Of a stretch of 64,000 nt of DNA, positions 1 to 9,141 are shown one piece after another. Source of the DNA: Microbacterium oleivorans (GTDB taxonomy: Bacteria > Actinomycetota > Actinomycetes > Actinomycetales > Microbacteriaceae). Numbering within the stretch: the stretch's first letter is position 1; each line of letters starts with the position of its first letter. The translations under genes and the position numbers were made by a program. The notes beneath the pieces are model-generated. The model had not been told where the DNA came from. It saw only the letters and a program-made list of their open reading frames with translations, and ran no database searches. The stretch spans positions 124,001-188,000 of the forward strand of contig NZ_JAMBOV010000002.1 in assembly GCF_023715745.1 (NCBI RefSeq). The letters run 5' to 3'.

Positions 1-1
1 C

Positions 2-325
<324 letters not shown>

Positions 326-326
326 C

Positions 327-587
327 ATGGCGCTGACCGTCACCCTCGTCTCCGCTGAGGCGGAGGTCTGGCACGGCGAGGCGAGCCTCGTCGTGGCCAA
401 GACGGTCGAGGGCGAGATCGGCTTCATGTCCGGTCACGAGCCCGTGCTCGCCATCCTCGCGGAGGGCGAAGTCCGGATCACGCAGTCGAACGGCGAGAAG
501 ATCGTCGCGACGGCGGAGGACGGCTTCCTCTCGATGGAGAACGACGAGCTCACCATCGTGGCCGGGAACGCAGCTCTGCAGTCCTGA
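327..587 (+). CDS. atpC: F1Fo ATP synthase subunit epsilon, short form
   Basis: Epsilon subunit of F1, the rotor protein joining gamma to the c-ring. The 86-residue product has only the N-terminal beta-sandwich domain (starts MALTVTLVSAEAEVWHGEAS; contains GEIGFMSGHEPVLAIL) and stops where longer homologues begin the two-helix C-terminal domain. In E. coli that domain (protein about 139 residues) inhibits ATP hydrolysis, so this subunit cannot use that brake. The ATG lies one base after the atpD stop, with AAGGAGAA just upstream inside atpD as ribosome site. A terminator 13 nt downstream marks the operon end. Confidence 0.95.
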   Translation: MALTVTLVSAEAEVWHGEASLVVAKTVEGEIGFMSGHEPVLAILAEGEVRITQSNGEKIVATAEDGFLSMENDELTIVAGNAALQS

Positions 588-600
588 CACCCCTTTCACG

Positions 601-636
601 CAGCGCCGCCCGGTTCGCCGGGCGGCGCTGCGCTTT
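601..636 (+). terminator. Intrinsic terminator of the atp operon
   Basis: A perfect 13-bp GC-rich stem (601-613 with 618-630) closes on a TTCG tetraloop and is followed by CGCTTTT. The UUCG loop makes this an unusually stable hairpin. It sits 13 nt after the atpC stop and before the yaaA ribosome site. Confidence 0.9.
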
Positions 637-652
637 TCCCGGAGGTCTCTCC

Positions 653-1417
653 ATGCTGATCCTGCTCCCGCCGTCCGAGACGAAACGCGCCGGCGGTGAC
701 GGACCGTCGTGGCGCCCCGACGCGCTCGCCTACCCCCAGCTGTCCTCCGCGCGCGAGCAGGTGATGGACGCGCTCGTCGCGCTCAGTGGGGACGAAGACG
801 CCGCGGCGCGCGTGCTCAAGCTGTCGACGCGTCAGCGGGGCGAGGTCGCGCTGAACGCAGCTCTTCGGGATTCGCCCACCATGCCGGCCCTCGACCGGTA
901 CACCGGCGTGCTCTTCGACGCACTCGACGCGGCCTCACTCGACGCTCCCGCGCGGGCGTGGGTGGGAGCGCACGTCGCGATCCACTCCGCCCCGTTCGGT
1001 CTGGTGGGGGCACTGGACCCGATCCCGGCGTATCGGCTGGGTGCCGGCATCCGTGTCCCGGGACTGCCGACGATGCGGGCCCTGTGGGCGGATGCCGTCG
1101 GTGCCGCGATCGCGGCATCGGCACCGTCGTTCGTCCTCGACCTGCGTTCGGAGGCGTACGAGGCGCTCGGCCCGGTCCCGAGCGGGATCCCGCAGGCGTA
1201 CGTGCGTGTCGTGTCGGAGGGTCCGGACGGCGCCGTCCGCGCCCTCAACCACTTCAACAAGCACGCGAAGGGTGAGCTCGTCCGGCGGCTCTCGGCGTCC
1301 CGGCCGGAGGTCGCCGGGCAGGACGCCCTCGTGCGATGGGCGCAGGACGAAGGGATCGTCCTGCGCCCATCGGCGGCCGGCGAGCTCGAGCTCGTCGCCC
1401 TGCCCGCTACGAGATGA
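653..1417 (+). CDS. yaaA: YaaA family peroxide-stress protein
   Basis: 254-residue protein of the YaaA/DUF328 family. In E. coli YaaA lowers free intracellular iron during peroxide stress; the biochemical mechanism is unsettled. Family marks are the N-terminal MLILLPPSETK (residues 1-11), the central DLRSEAYEALGP (about residues 162-173) and the C-terminal LNHFNKHAKGELVR (about 197-210). Length is close to the usual 250-260. The ATG is preceded by GGAGG at a 7-nt spacing. It follows the atp terminator, so it has its own promoter or depends on read-through. Its last 11 bases overlap the convergent DUF4870 gene. Confidence 0.9.
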   Translation: MLILLPPSETKRAGGDGPSWRPDALAYPQLSSAREQVMDALVALSGDEDAAARVLKLSTRQRGEVALNAALRDSPTMPALDRYTGVLFDALDAASLDAPARAWVGAHVAIHSAPFGLVGALDPIPAYRLGAGIRVPGLPTMRALWADAVGAAIAASAPSFVLDLRSEAYEALGPVPSGIPQAYVRVVSEGPDGAVRALNHFNKHAKGELVRRLSASRPEVAGQDALVRWAQDEGIVLRPSAAGELELVALPATR

Positions 1418-1943
1418 AGCGGAAGGTGACCGGGTAGCGGTAGCTGCCGCCGGCGTTCACCCGCACCGCGCCGAGGATCGAGAAGATGATGTTCGCGACC
1501 CACACGGCGAACGGGAGCAGGCCGCCGATGAAGCCGAGGAACGGGATGAAGGCCAGGATGCCGGCCACGATGTAGGCGACGATCATGGCGATCGTGAAGG
1601 TGATCTGCCAGTTCAGCGCCTCTTTGCCCTCGACATTCGTGCGGGGACCGCGGTCCTTGAACACGAGCCAGATGATGAGCGCCGGCAGGAAGCCGACGAT
1701 GCCGCCGAGGTGGGCGAACATCGCCCACTGCTTGTCCTGGTCGGGGGTGAGCGGCGCGCCCGGCTGCGGCTGCCCGTAGCCCGGCTGCGGGTAGCCCGGC
1801 TGCCCGTACGGCTGCTGCTGCGCGTACGGCTGCTGCGGCGGCGGTGCATACCCACCGGGGTTCTGTCCCGGCGGCGGGGTCGGCGCGCCTGAGGGAGGCG
1901 GGGACGCGGGGCCGTCCTGCGGCGGCGTGTTCGGGTCTGTCAT
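1407..1943 (-). CDS. DUF4870 membrane protein with Pro/Gly/Tyr/Gln-rich N terminus
   Basis: 178-residue protein. The first 75 or so residues are disordered and rich in P, G, Y and Q with repeated QPYGQPGYPQPGYGQPQ-type units. The rest matches DUF4870: DKQWAMFAHLGGIVGFLPALIIWLVFKDR, then NVEGKEALNWQITF and two further hydrophobic segments, giving about three to four membrane helices. Function of the family is unknown. The ATG at 1943 is chosen because it follows AGAAGGG and starts the typical MTDPNTPPQ tail. It is divergent from the PP2C phosphatase gene. Confidence 0.85.
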   Translation of the reverse strand: MTDPNTPPQDGPASPPPSGAPTPPPGQNPGGYAPPPQQPYAQQQPYGQPGYPQPGYGQPQPGAPLTPDQDKQWAMFAHLGGIVGFLPALIIWLVFKDRGPRTNVEGKEALNWQITFTIAMIVAYIVAGILAFIPFLGFIGGLLPFAVWVANIIFSILGAVRVNAGGSYRYPVTFRFIS

Positions 1944-2121
1944 CGGTATGCCCTTCTGTCGGCGTCGCCGCGTGGCGCGGCTTCCAGCGCGCGTGCGCTG
2001 CCACACACGAAAGGTAGTGCTGCGAACTGGTCCGTGGCAACGCCCCGCACCGCGTGATGACGGGGAAGGTCGTCCACTAGAGTGTGAGGACGCTGCACCG
2101 ATCAGGAAGAAGGGTGGGAGC

Positions 2122-2940
2122 GTGCCCGAAGCCGTCACCTCGTCCCGCGTCGTCCCCTCCGGCGCAGGCCCCATCGAGGTGCGCTGGGCCGGGGTCACCC
2201 ATCAGGGCCGCCGTCGTGAGAACAATCAGGACGCCGTGCTGTCGGCCTTCCCGCTCTTCGTGGTCGCGGACGGCATGGGCGGCCACATCGGCGGCGAGAT
2301 CGCCAGCTCCCGCACCGTCGAGCGCCTGTCCGCTGCGGTCGATCGTGGAACAGTCTCGCCGGAGGCCATCGAGGACGCGCTCGAGCGCGCGGTCGACGAC
2401 ATCGCGTCGCACGCGGAGACCACCGACGACGGCACCGGCACGACGGTGACGGGCGTCTACCTCGATCTGACCGGTGACGAGCCGACCTGGGTGACGCTCA
2501 ACATCGGCGATTCCCGGGTGTACCTCCTCCGGGACGGGGCGCTCGCGCAGGTGACCACCGACCACTCCGTCGTCCAGGAGCTCATCGCCGCCGGCAGGCT
2601 CAGCCCCGAGGAGGCGGAGAACCACCCGTACGGCAATGTCATCACCCGCGCCGTGGGGCCGAGCGACGGCGTCGTCCCCGACTACGTCCGTCTCGAGGTG
2701 GTCGATCGAGACCGGTTCGTGGTGTGCAGCGACGGACTCACCAAGGAGCTCACCGACTACGGCATCCTCCATTTCCTCCTGCAGAACGAGGACCCGGCGG
2801 CCGCGGTCGACGCGATGCTCGAGGCGGCACTGGAGAACGGCGGGCGCGACAACGTCTCGATCATCGTCGTGAGCGCGCGCCACGTCCCCGCCGACGAGGA
2901 CACTGCGACCGTCGAGATCTCCTCCCCGGTCACTCCCTGA
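2122..2940 (+). CDS. PP2C-family serine/threonine protein phosphatase
   Basis: 272-residue soluble phosphatase of the PPM/PP2C family, removing phosphate from Ser/Thr residues with two metal ions. Visible motifs are RRRENNQDA (residues 31-39, metal Asp37), VVADGMGGH (48-56, metal Asp50), GTGTTVTG, NIGDSRVYLLRDG, CSDG and a final GRDNVS holding further metal ligands. There is no membrane segment, unlike PstP, which has a C-terminal anchor. The GTG at 2122 follows GGAAGAAGGGTGGGA; a TAGAGT -10-like element lies at 2078-2083. The FtsK-like ATPase gene is next, 66 nt on. The partner may be the Ser/Thr kinase at 41.8-43.4 kb or another kinase elsewhere; this is inference. Confidence 0.93.
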   Translation: MPEAVTSSRVVPSGAGPIEVRWAGVTHQGRRRENNQDAVLSAFPLFVVADGMGGHIGGEIASSRTVERLSAAVDRGTVSPEAIEDALERAVDDIASHAETTDDGTGTTVTGVYLDLTGDEPTWVTLNIGDSRVYLLRDGALAQVTTDHSVVQELIAAGRLSPEEAENHPYGNVITRAVGPSDGVVPDYVRLEVVDRDRFVVCSDGLTKELTDYGILHFLLQNEDPAAAVDAMLEAALENGGRDNVSIIVVSARHVPADEDTATVEISSPVTP

Positions 2941-3006
2941 GCCCCGTCGTCCCCAGGACGCCCCGGCACGCCCGAGCGCACCGGTGATGACGCGGATCCT
3001 GGATCC

Positions 3007-5682
3007 GTGTCCACCTTCGCCCCCGACGACCCGCTGTCCCTCCCTCGCCGCGCCGATCCCGCACCGCGGCCGCCACTGCCGCTGCTGACGGCGGTGGTCC
3101 CGGTCATCGGCGCCGGCGTGCTGTGGGCGGTGACCGGTTCCGCCTACGCCCTCCTGTTCGCTGCGCTCGGCCCTCTCATCGCGATCGCCTCGGTCGCCGA
3201 CGCGGCCCGCACGTCGAAACGCGCCGCGAAGAGGGATGCCGCGACGCGCCGCCGTGAGCTGACCCTCGCCGACGCCGAGCTCGCGACACGCCACGATCAC
3301 GAGCGCTCGCAGCGCTGGGCCACCCATCCCGACATCGCGCACTACCTCGAGCGCCCGGAGTCCATCTGGCGCATCGTGCCGGAGCGCGAGACCGCGCTGG
3401 TCGTCGGCTCCGGCACGGACTCCAGCACCGTCCGCACCACCGGCGGCGACGGGGATGACGCCGCCGAAGAACTCCGCCGACGCGCGTCGCGGGTCGACGG
3501 GGTGCCCGTCCTCGTCCCGCTCACCACCGGTGTGGCGGTCCTCGGTCCTCCCGCGGGGGCGGCGGCGGTGGCCCGCGCGCTCGCCCTGCAGGTGCTGCTG
3601 TGTCTCCCGCCCGGGCGCGTGCGCCTGGGCGACGACGCACCCGCGTGGGCGGATACCGCGCCTCACCGTGCCGCCGCCGTCGGACCGCTTCTGCAGGTGC
3701 TGGAGGAAGGTGGTCTCGTCGGCGGGGATGTCGACATCCCGATCGTCGTCGTTCCCGAGGGGGCGCCTCCGCCGCCGCGGTGCGGTGCGGTCCTGCGCCT
3801 CACAGATCCCACGCACGCCCGACTCGATCTCGATGGTCGGTCCCGCGACGTGACCGTGGACGTCCTCTCCGCCGCGCAGGCGCTGCACCTCACAGGAGTC
3901 CTGGCCCTGCGCGAGACGCTGCGGGATGCGCCGCCCGCCCGCGGTCGCGCGCTGCCCGCGGCATTCGGCAGCGCCGGAGGAGCGGCCGTTCCCGTCGACC
4001 TCGTCGCCGACGGTCCGCACGCCGTCGTCGTCGGGATGACGGGGGCGGGCAAGAGCGAGCTGCTCACGTCCTGGGTCGTGTCGCTCTGCGCCGCACACAC
4101 ACCGGCGCAGCTCGGACTGCTGCTGGTCGACTTCAAGGGCGGCCGCACCTTCGACCACCTGGAGCCGCTCCCGCACGTCACCGGCGTCTTGACGGACCTC
4201 GACGAGGCCACCGCCCTGCGCGCCATCGAGAGCCTCCGGGCGGAGGTCCGTTTCCGGGAGCGCACGCTCGCTTCCGTGGGCGCGCGCGACCTCGACGAGG
4301 CGGGGGAGAAGCTGGGGCGGCTCGTCATCGTCGTCGACGAATACGCGGCGCTCGTGGCGGCCCATCCGGTCCTGCATGACCTTTTCGGCGACCTCGCCGC
4401 GCGCGGCCGCGCCCTCGGCATCCATCTGGTGCTCGCCGCGCAGCGTGCGAACGGCGTCTTCCGCGACGCCGTGCTCGCGAACGCTCCGCTGCGGATCGCG
4501 CTGCGCGTCGCGGATGCGACGGACTCCCGCGCCGTCCTGGGCGTCGACGACGCCGCCCGGCTCTCCGGGCGGGCGGACGCCCGCGGCACGGCGCTCGTCC
4601 GGCGTTCCGGCGACACCGCGCCCCGACCCGTCCGCGTCGCTCTGTGCGATGCCACGGTGATCGCGGAGACGGCGGCGCGCCAGGGCGGTGCGCCTGCACG
4701 ACGCCCGTGGGTGCCCGCGCTCGCGGAGCGGATCCCGCTCGACGCGGTGCGGCAGAGCGGCGTCATCGTGCTCGGGACGGCCGACGAGCCCGATCAGCAG
4801 CGTCAGCGCAGCATCGTCTGGACGGAGTCGGCGCTCGCCGTCGTGGGCGGCCCCGCGAGCGGACGGACGGGAGCGCTGCGTGTCATCGCCGCACAGACGT
4901 CTCCCGTGGTGGTTCCGGGGGACCCGGAGGGTGCCTGGGACGCACTGACCTCACTCGAACGGGTCCCCGCCGGCACGACGGTACTCATCGACGACCTGGA
5001 CATGGTGCTCGCCGCCCTCCCCGGCGAATACGGCGCCGTCGCGGCGGAGGCGCTCGAACACTTCATTCGCGGGGTGCGCTCGCGCGACATCCGGATCGCC
5101 CTCACGACCCAGCGCGTCGGCGGCGGTGTCGGCAGGCTGCTCGAGCTCGTGCCGCGACGCCTCATCCTCGGCACGGGCTCCCGAGCCGAGCACGTGGCCG
5201 CGGGAGGCGAATCGAGCGACTTCCTCTCCGAACTCCCGCCCGGCCGCGGCCGCATCGGGCGCACTCTTGTGCAGCTCGCCGATGCCGGCGACATCGCGCT
5301 CGTGGGCGACGGTGACACGCCAGCGGCCTGGCAACCGGGGCGTCGTCCCGCCGCGGTCGTCGTCCCGGCCGGGGCGCGCATGCGCCGACTGACGGCGGAG
5401 TGGGAAGGGTGGGGGATCTCCGTCTGCCCGGTCGGTACGGACGCAATGCTGACCCGCGGCGGGGTGGTGATCGGACCGCCCGACGCCTGGCTCGCGCAGT
5501 GGCGGCTGCTCACCGCGGCGCGCGCCGACGCCGACCTGGTCATCGACGCGGCGTGCGCGGCCGAGTACCGCGCCCTCGTCGGCTCCCGAGACCTGCCGCC
5601 TTTCGCCGTCTCGGGCGTCGGTCGCGCGTGGCTCCACGTTCCCGACCGCCCGGTACGCCGCGTCCTGCTCCAAGGAGCATGA
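3007..5682 (+). CDS. FtsK/SpoIIIE-type ATPase, EssC/EccC-like
   Basis: 891-residue membrane ATPase. Two hydrophobic segments at about residues 24-66 follow a short N terminus. The first FtsK/SpoIIIE ATPase domain has a good Walker A (GMTGAGKSE, about 342-350), VDFKGGRTF, and Walker B LVIVVDEYAAL (about 439-449). A second domain begins near residue 610; its Walker A reads GGPASGRTG, with Arg for the invariant Lys, while TTVLIDDLD retains Walker B character, so it is probably not catalytic. Tandem ATPases behind two membrane helices are the plan of type VII secretion EssC/EccC proteins and not of DNA-pumping FtsK. No FHA domain is present, and no WXG100 gene is adjacent (one lies at 47.3 kb). 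The GTG start lacks a clear ribosome site, so the N terminus is uncertain. Confidence 0.85.
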   Translation: MSTFAPDDPLSLPRRADPAPRPPLPLLTAVVPVIGAGVLWAVTGSAYALLFAALGPLIAIASVADAARTSKRAAKRDAATRRRELTLADAELATRHDHERSQRWATHPDIAHYLERPESIWRIVPERETALVVGSGTDSSTVRTTGGDGDDAAEELRRRASRVDGVPVLVPLTTGVAVLGPPAGAAAVARALALQVLLCLPPGRVRLGDDAPAWADTAPHRAAAVGPLLQVLEEGGLVGGDVDIPIVVVPEGAPPPPRCGAVLRLTDPTHARLDLDGRSRDVTVDVLSAAQALHLTGVLALRETLRDAPPARGRALPAAFGSAGGAAVPVDLVADGPHAVVVGMTGAGKSELLTSWVVSLCAAHTPAQLGLLLVDFKGGRTFDHLEPLPHVTGVLTDLDEATALRAIESLRAEVRFRERTLASVGARDLDEAGEKLGRLVIVVDEYAALVAAHPVLHDLFGDLAARGRALGIHLVLAAQRANGVFRDAVLANAPLRIALRVADATDSRAVLGVDDAARLSGRADARGTALVRRSGDTAPRPVRVALCDATVIAETAARQGGAPARRPWVPALAERIPLDAVRQSGVIVLGTADEPDQQRQRSIVWTESALAVVGGPASGRTGALRVIAAQTSPVVVPGDPEGAWDALTSLERVPAGTTVLIDDLDMVLAALPGEYGAVAAEALEHFIRGVRSRDIRIALTTQRVGGGVGRLLELVPRRLILGTGSRAEHVAAGGESSDFLSELPPGRGRIGRTLVQLADAGDIALVGDGDTPAAWQPGRRPAAVVVPAGARMRRLTAEWEGWGISVCPVGTDAMLTRGGVVIGPPDAWLAQWRLLTAARADADLVIDAACAAEYRALVGSRDLPPFAVSGVGRAWLHVPDRPVRRVLLQGA

Positions 5683-5697
5683 CGAAGTGCAGTCCGC

Positions 5698-6687
5698 TCA
5701 GACGGTGGGGCGGATGACTCCGACGTCCCGGCCTCCGCCGGTCACCGTCAGCGGCAGATCGGCGAGCGTGCGGGCGACGTCCGCCGCCTGCAATGCGCCG
5801 GCGCGGACCAGAAGCGTGAGCGCGGTGACGGCGCCGGCGCGCGTGCTGCCGTCGAGCATCTTCAGCACGACGGTCGTGCCGTTCGGCGCGATCATCGCCA
5901 TGACGCCCTCCGCGCCGTGCTTGGCGAACACGCCCAGCCGTTCGGTCACGACCGAGTCGGGCTGACCGGGGCCCTGGATCACCCACGGGTTCTCGCGGAC
6001 CGCGCGGACGAGCGCGCCCGCGCTCCGGTGCAGCGCGAACGGCGACTTCTCGGACGACGCGCCGATGCGGTGGAGTGCCCGGGCCAGCGCAGCGAGCGTC
6101 ATCGCGTGCACCGGCGCGCCGCAGCCGTCGATCGCCGTCGTCGTGATCTTCGTCCCGCTCAGGCGTTCGATCACTTCGCGCGTGTGTACCTGCAGCGGAT
6201 GCTGCGGGTCGAGGTAGGTGGCGGTGTCCCAGCCGTTCGTCTGGCACGCCAGCAGCATCGCCGCGTGCTTGCCGGAACAGTTCATGCGCACTCGCTGCGG
6301 GCCGATGAGCTCCCGAGTCATCTCGTCGCGCGTCGCAGGATCGCCGGGCCACGACGGCGGGCACTGCAGTGCATCCTCGGCGAGGCCGGCGGCGCTGAGG
6401 ATGTCGGTCACGAGGGCCACGTGACGATCGGTGCCGGAGTGGCTGGCCGTGGCGACGGCGAGGTGCGCTCCTTCGAGAGCCGCTCCCGCCGAGACGCTCG
6501 CGAGGGCCTGCATCGGCTTGAGCGTCGAGCGGGGGAGGATCGGCGCGTCGACGGCACCCAGCGATGAGACGACGCCGCCGTCCGGGTCGAGCACGATCGC
6601 CGACCCGGCGTGACGGGACTCGATGAAGCCGCTGCGTTCGACGACGGCGAGTTCGACAGCATCCGTCACAGCGAAGGTCTCAGGCAC
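5698..6687 (-). CDS. Asparaginase II family protein
   Basis: 329-residue protein of the asparaginase II family (Rhizobium etli type, PF06089), which hydrolyses L-asparagine to aspartate and ammonia and is unrelated to the E. coli AnsA/AnsB fold. Marks are RSTLKPMQALA (about residues 53-63), VATASHSG, the strongly conserved MNCSGKHAAML (about 136-146) and TAIDGCGAPVHA. These include the Ser-Lys and Cys residues expected at the active site. No signal peptide, so cytoplasmic. The GTG at 6687 lies 6 nt after TAGGCT (6694-6699 on the complement), suggesting a leaderless mRNA. Convergent with the FtsK-like gene 15 nt away. Confidence 0.9.
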   Translation of the reverse strand: MPETFAVTDAVELAVVERSGFIESRHAGSAIVLDPDGGVVSSLGAVDAPILPRSTLKPMQALASVSAGAALEGAHLAVATASHSGTDRHVALVTDILSAAGLAEDALQCPPSWPGDPATRDEMTRELIGPQRVRMNCSGKHAAMLLACQTNGWDTATYLDPQHPLQVHTREVIERLSGTKITTTAIDGCGAPVHAMTLAALARALHRIGASSEKSPFALHRSAGALVRAVRENPWVIQGPGQPDSVVTERLGVFAKHGAEGVMAMIAPNGTTVVLKMLDGSTRAGAVTALTLLVRAGALQAADVARTLADLPLTVTGGGRDVGVIRPTV

Positions 6688-6748
6688 ACTTCCAGCCTAC
6701 CCAGCGCCCTCCCGCACCCGCGGCGGTGGCGCGTGCGAGACTGGCGAC

Positions 6749-7243
6749 GTGCACGACGAACACCACTACCGTGTGACCACCCGTTGGACAGGCGATCGGG
6801 GCACCGGCACGAGCGGGTACCGCGACTACGACCGCGCCGTCACCGTCGAGGTCGAGGGCAAGCCCGACCTGCTCGCATCGGCTGACAAGCCGTTCCGCGG
6901 CGACCCCACCCGGTGGAACCCCGAAGATCTCCTGCTCGCGGCCCTGTCGGAATGCCACCTGTTGTCCTACCTGCACGCCTGCGTGACGTCGGGCGTCGTG
7001 GTCACCTCCTACGAGGACGACGCCACGGGCACGATGGTTCTCGACGGCAGGGGCGGTGGAGCGTTCCGCGAGGTCACGCTCCATCCCCGCGTGATGGTCG
7101 CGGACGCCGCCATGGTCGCCGCCGCCGAGGCGGCGCACCGCCAAGCCAACGAGTGGTGCTTCATCGCCAACTCGGTCAACTTCCCCGTGCACCACGAGGC
7201 GGTCGTGACCGTCAGCGACGCTCGTGCGGGAGGACCTGCTTGA
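6749..7243 (+). CDS. OsmC-family peroxiredoxin-like protein
   Basis: 164-residue OsmC/Ohr-fold protein, expected to reduce organic hydroperoxides using two cysteines. The first cysteine is in NPEDLLLAALSECHLLSYLHAC (Cys69, inside the core helix) and the second in EWCFIANSVNFPV (Cys137). The Arg in PFRGDPTRW (residue 50) fits the family's active-site Arg. It starts at GTG 6749; GAGACT sits 6 nt upstream as a weak -10. The gene is divergent from asparaginase with only 61 nt between, and its 3' end overlaps the convergent plsC gene by 32 nt. Confidence 0.9.
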   Translation: MHDEHHYRVTTRWTGDRGTGTSGYRDYDRAVTVEVEGKPDLLASADKPFRGDPTRWNPEDLLLAALSECHLLSYLHACVTSGVVVTSYEDDATGTMVLDGRGGGAFREVTLHPRVMVADAAMVAAAEAAHRQANEWCFIANSVNFPVHHEAVVTVSDARAGGPA

Positions 7244-7991
7244 GCCGCTCGACGGGATTCTGCGCGGGCACCTCGTTGTAGGCGCCCGCGAGCTCCTGGC
7301 CGGAGAGGGCGTGGATCGCGGCCATGATGTCGTCGGTCGCCTGACGGCGTGCGCGCCCGGATGACGCCGGGCCGTGGTGCGAGAGATCGATGGCTTCGCC
7401 GTAGCGGATCGTCACACGCGGCGTCATCCGCGGCCACTTGGCGCCCACCGGCATCGCGTCGTTGGTTCCCACGATCCCCACCGGAACCACTTTCGCGCCC
7501 GTCTCGAGGGCCAGGAAAGCGACACCCGTGCGGCCCTTGTAGAGGCGCCCGTCGAGCGAGCGGGTGCCCTCGGGATAGAGCGCGATCGCCTTGCCGGACT
7601 GGAGGATGCGGCGCTGCTGATCGAGCGCATCGAGGGCCGCCTGGCCCGCACCGCGCTGGACCGGGGTGGCGCCGAGGGCGCGGAAGAAGCGGTTGCTGAA
7701 CCAGCCCTTGACCCCCGACCCGTCGAAGTAGCTCGACTTCGCGAGGAAGTAGACCGGGCGCGGCGCGAACAGCGGAAGGACGAACGAATCGATGAAGCTC
7801 AGGTGATTGCTCGCCAGGATGATGGGACCCGACCGCGGGATGTTGGCGACACCCTCGATGCGGGGTCGATAGATCAGCCGCGCCAGCGGCCCGAAGCCCC
7901 AGCGCACGAGGTAGTAGAGGGCCCCGGCGCGCGCGAGCTCGTCGTCGGATGACCCGGCGGAGTTCTCGGGGGGAATCGGCGCTTCGGTCAC
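7212..7991 (-). CDS. 1-acyl-sn-glycerol-3-phosphate acyltransferase (PlsC family)
   Basis: 259-residue acyltransferase that transfers an acyl chain to lysophosphatidic acid to make phosphatidic acid at the membrane. The catalytic NHxxxxD motif is SNHLSFIDSF (His63, Asp68). The substrate-binding motif is YPEGTRS (about residues 134-140), followed by VPVGIVGTND. The GTG at 7991 is chosen because a TACCCT -10 hexamer lies 6 nt upstream, giving a leaderless transcript; no ribosome site is visible. A longer reading frame upstream has no family similarity. The paralogue may instead act on another lipid, since actinobacteria carry several PlsC-like enzymes. Confidence 0.9.
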   Translation of the reverse strand: MTEAPIPPENSAGSSDDELARAGALYYLVRWGFGPLARLIYRPRIEGVANIPRSGPIILASNHLSFIDSFVLPLFAPRPVYFLAKSSYFDGSGVKGWFSNRFFRALGATPVQRGAGQAALDALDQQRRILQSGKAIALYPEGTRSLDGRLYKGRTGVAFLALETGAKVVPVGIVGTNDAMPVGAKWPRMTPRVTIRYGEAIDLSHHGPASSGRARRQATDDIMAAIHALSGQELAGAYNEVPAQNPVERLKQVLPHERR

Positions 7992-8135
7992 CAGATGAGG
8001 GTACTGCCAAACCCATGCGGGCCCGGACATGCCCGAGGGGGGCGCGGAGGCGAGCCGGATGGCCGACTCACACCCCGGACAAAAGAAGGTGAGGGAGGAT
8101 GGAGGCAATCCCTGTTTCTCTGTGAGGTCTTCTCC

Positions 8136-9098
8136 GTGCGTCTTCGTCCCTTCGCCGCCCTGTCCGCCGTCGCCGTGGCCGCGCTCCTGCTGGCCGGGTG
8201 CGGGTCCGCCGACAACGCCGCCCCCTCCCCGTCCGGCTCGCCTGCCGCCGACCTCTGCAGCGCTGCGGCGCAGCCCGGCGAGGCATCCGATTCCGTCAAG
8301 GTCGACGGCGAGGCCGGTTCGCCCTCGACGGCGACGTTCTCCACGCCGCTGGAGCCCACGGAACTCCAGGTCACGGTGCTCGATGAGGGTGACGGTCCCG
8401 CGGTGAAGGCGGGGGAGTTCGTCTCCTACGCCATGACCGCCTACAACGCGAAGGACGGCAAGGAGCTCGCCACCATCGGCTACGAGCCCGGCCAGTTCCT
8501 GCCGTCGCAGCTGTCGCCCGACACCGTCCTCGGTCAGGTCTTCGGATGCGGACACGTCGGCAAGCGGGTCGTCGCCACCTTCCCGGCCAGCGACACCGCC
8601 CAGGCAGAGGTGTACGTGCTCGACCTCCTCGACACGGTCCCGACCGCGGCGTGGGGCGAGCCGCAGGCTGCACCCGCCGGCTTCCCGACGGTGACCCTCG
8701 CCGACGACGGCGCGCCGACGATCGCCATCCCGGAGGGTGAGGAGCCCCCCACCGAGACAGAGGTCGCCACCATCAAGAAGGGCGACGGGTACACGGTCCA
8801 GAAGGGCGACTACGCCCTCATCCAGTACACCGGCGTCCGTTGGTCCAATGGCGAGACCTTCGACTCCACGTGGGAGAACGGGTCGCCGATCGCCTACCCG
8901 ACCACCAACTACGTCGAAGGCTTCCAGAAGGCCCTCGAGGGTCAGACCGTCGGGTCGCAGGTGCTGGTCGTGATCCCGCCCGCCGAGGGCTACGGCGAGG
9001 GGGAGATCAACGAGGCCGATCTGAAGGGCGAGACGATCGTGTTCGTCGTCGACATCCTCGGTGCTCAGGCCCCGGCCGCAGGAGCCCCCGCCGAGTGA
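8136..9098 (+). CDS. FKBP-type peptidyl-prolyl isomerase lipoprotein
   Basis: 320-residue exported lipoprotein. The signal peptide [21 protein letters not shown] precedes lipobox Cys21, so it is anchored on the outer face of the membrane. The C-terminal domain (about residues 210-310) is a good FKBP fold: [60 protein letters not shown] first, degenerate FKBP-like domain spans about 70-175 ([22 protein letters not shown], ending VVATFPASD), so the protein probably arose by duplication. It catalyses cis-trans proline isomerisation during extracytoplasmic folding. Start GTG has GAGG 8 nt upstream. dxr begins 44 nt later. Confidence 0.92.
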   Translation: MRLRPFAALSAVAVAALLLAGCGSADNAAPSPSGSPAADLCSAAAQPGEASDSVKVDGEAGSPSTATFSTPLEPTELQVTVLDEGDGPAVKAGEFVSYAMTAYNAKDGKELATIGYEPGQFLPSQLSPDTVLGQVFGCGHVGKRVVATFPASDTAQAEVYVLDLLDTVPTAAWGEPQAAPAGFPTVTLADDGAPTIAIPEGEEPPTETEVATIKKGDGYTVQKGDYALIQYTGVRWSNGETFDSTWENGSPIAYPTTNYVEGFQKALEGQTVGSQVLVVIPPAEGYGEGEINEADLKGETIVFVVDILGAQAPAAGAPAE

Positions 9099-9141
9099 CG
9101 GCTCCCCGATCGGCCCTGCGCCCGCGGGTAGGGTGAAGCGC

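Noticed and set aside
2077..4425. A 782-codon open frame antisense to the PP2C and FtsK-like genes, with other long antisense frames such as 37582-39654 and 47450-49453
   Set aside because: High GC leaves few stops in antisense frames. The translations are Arg/Asp/Gly/His-rich with no family motifs and mirror well-supported genes on the other strand.
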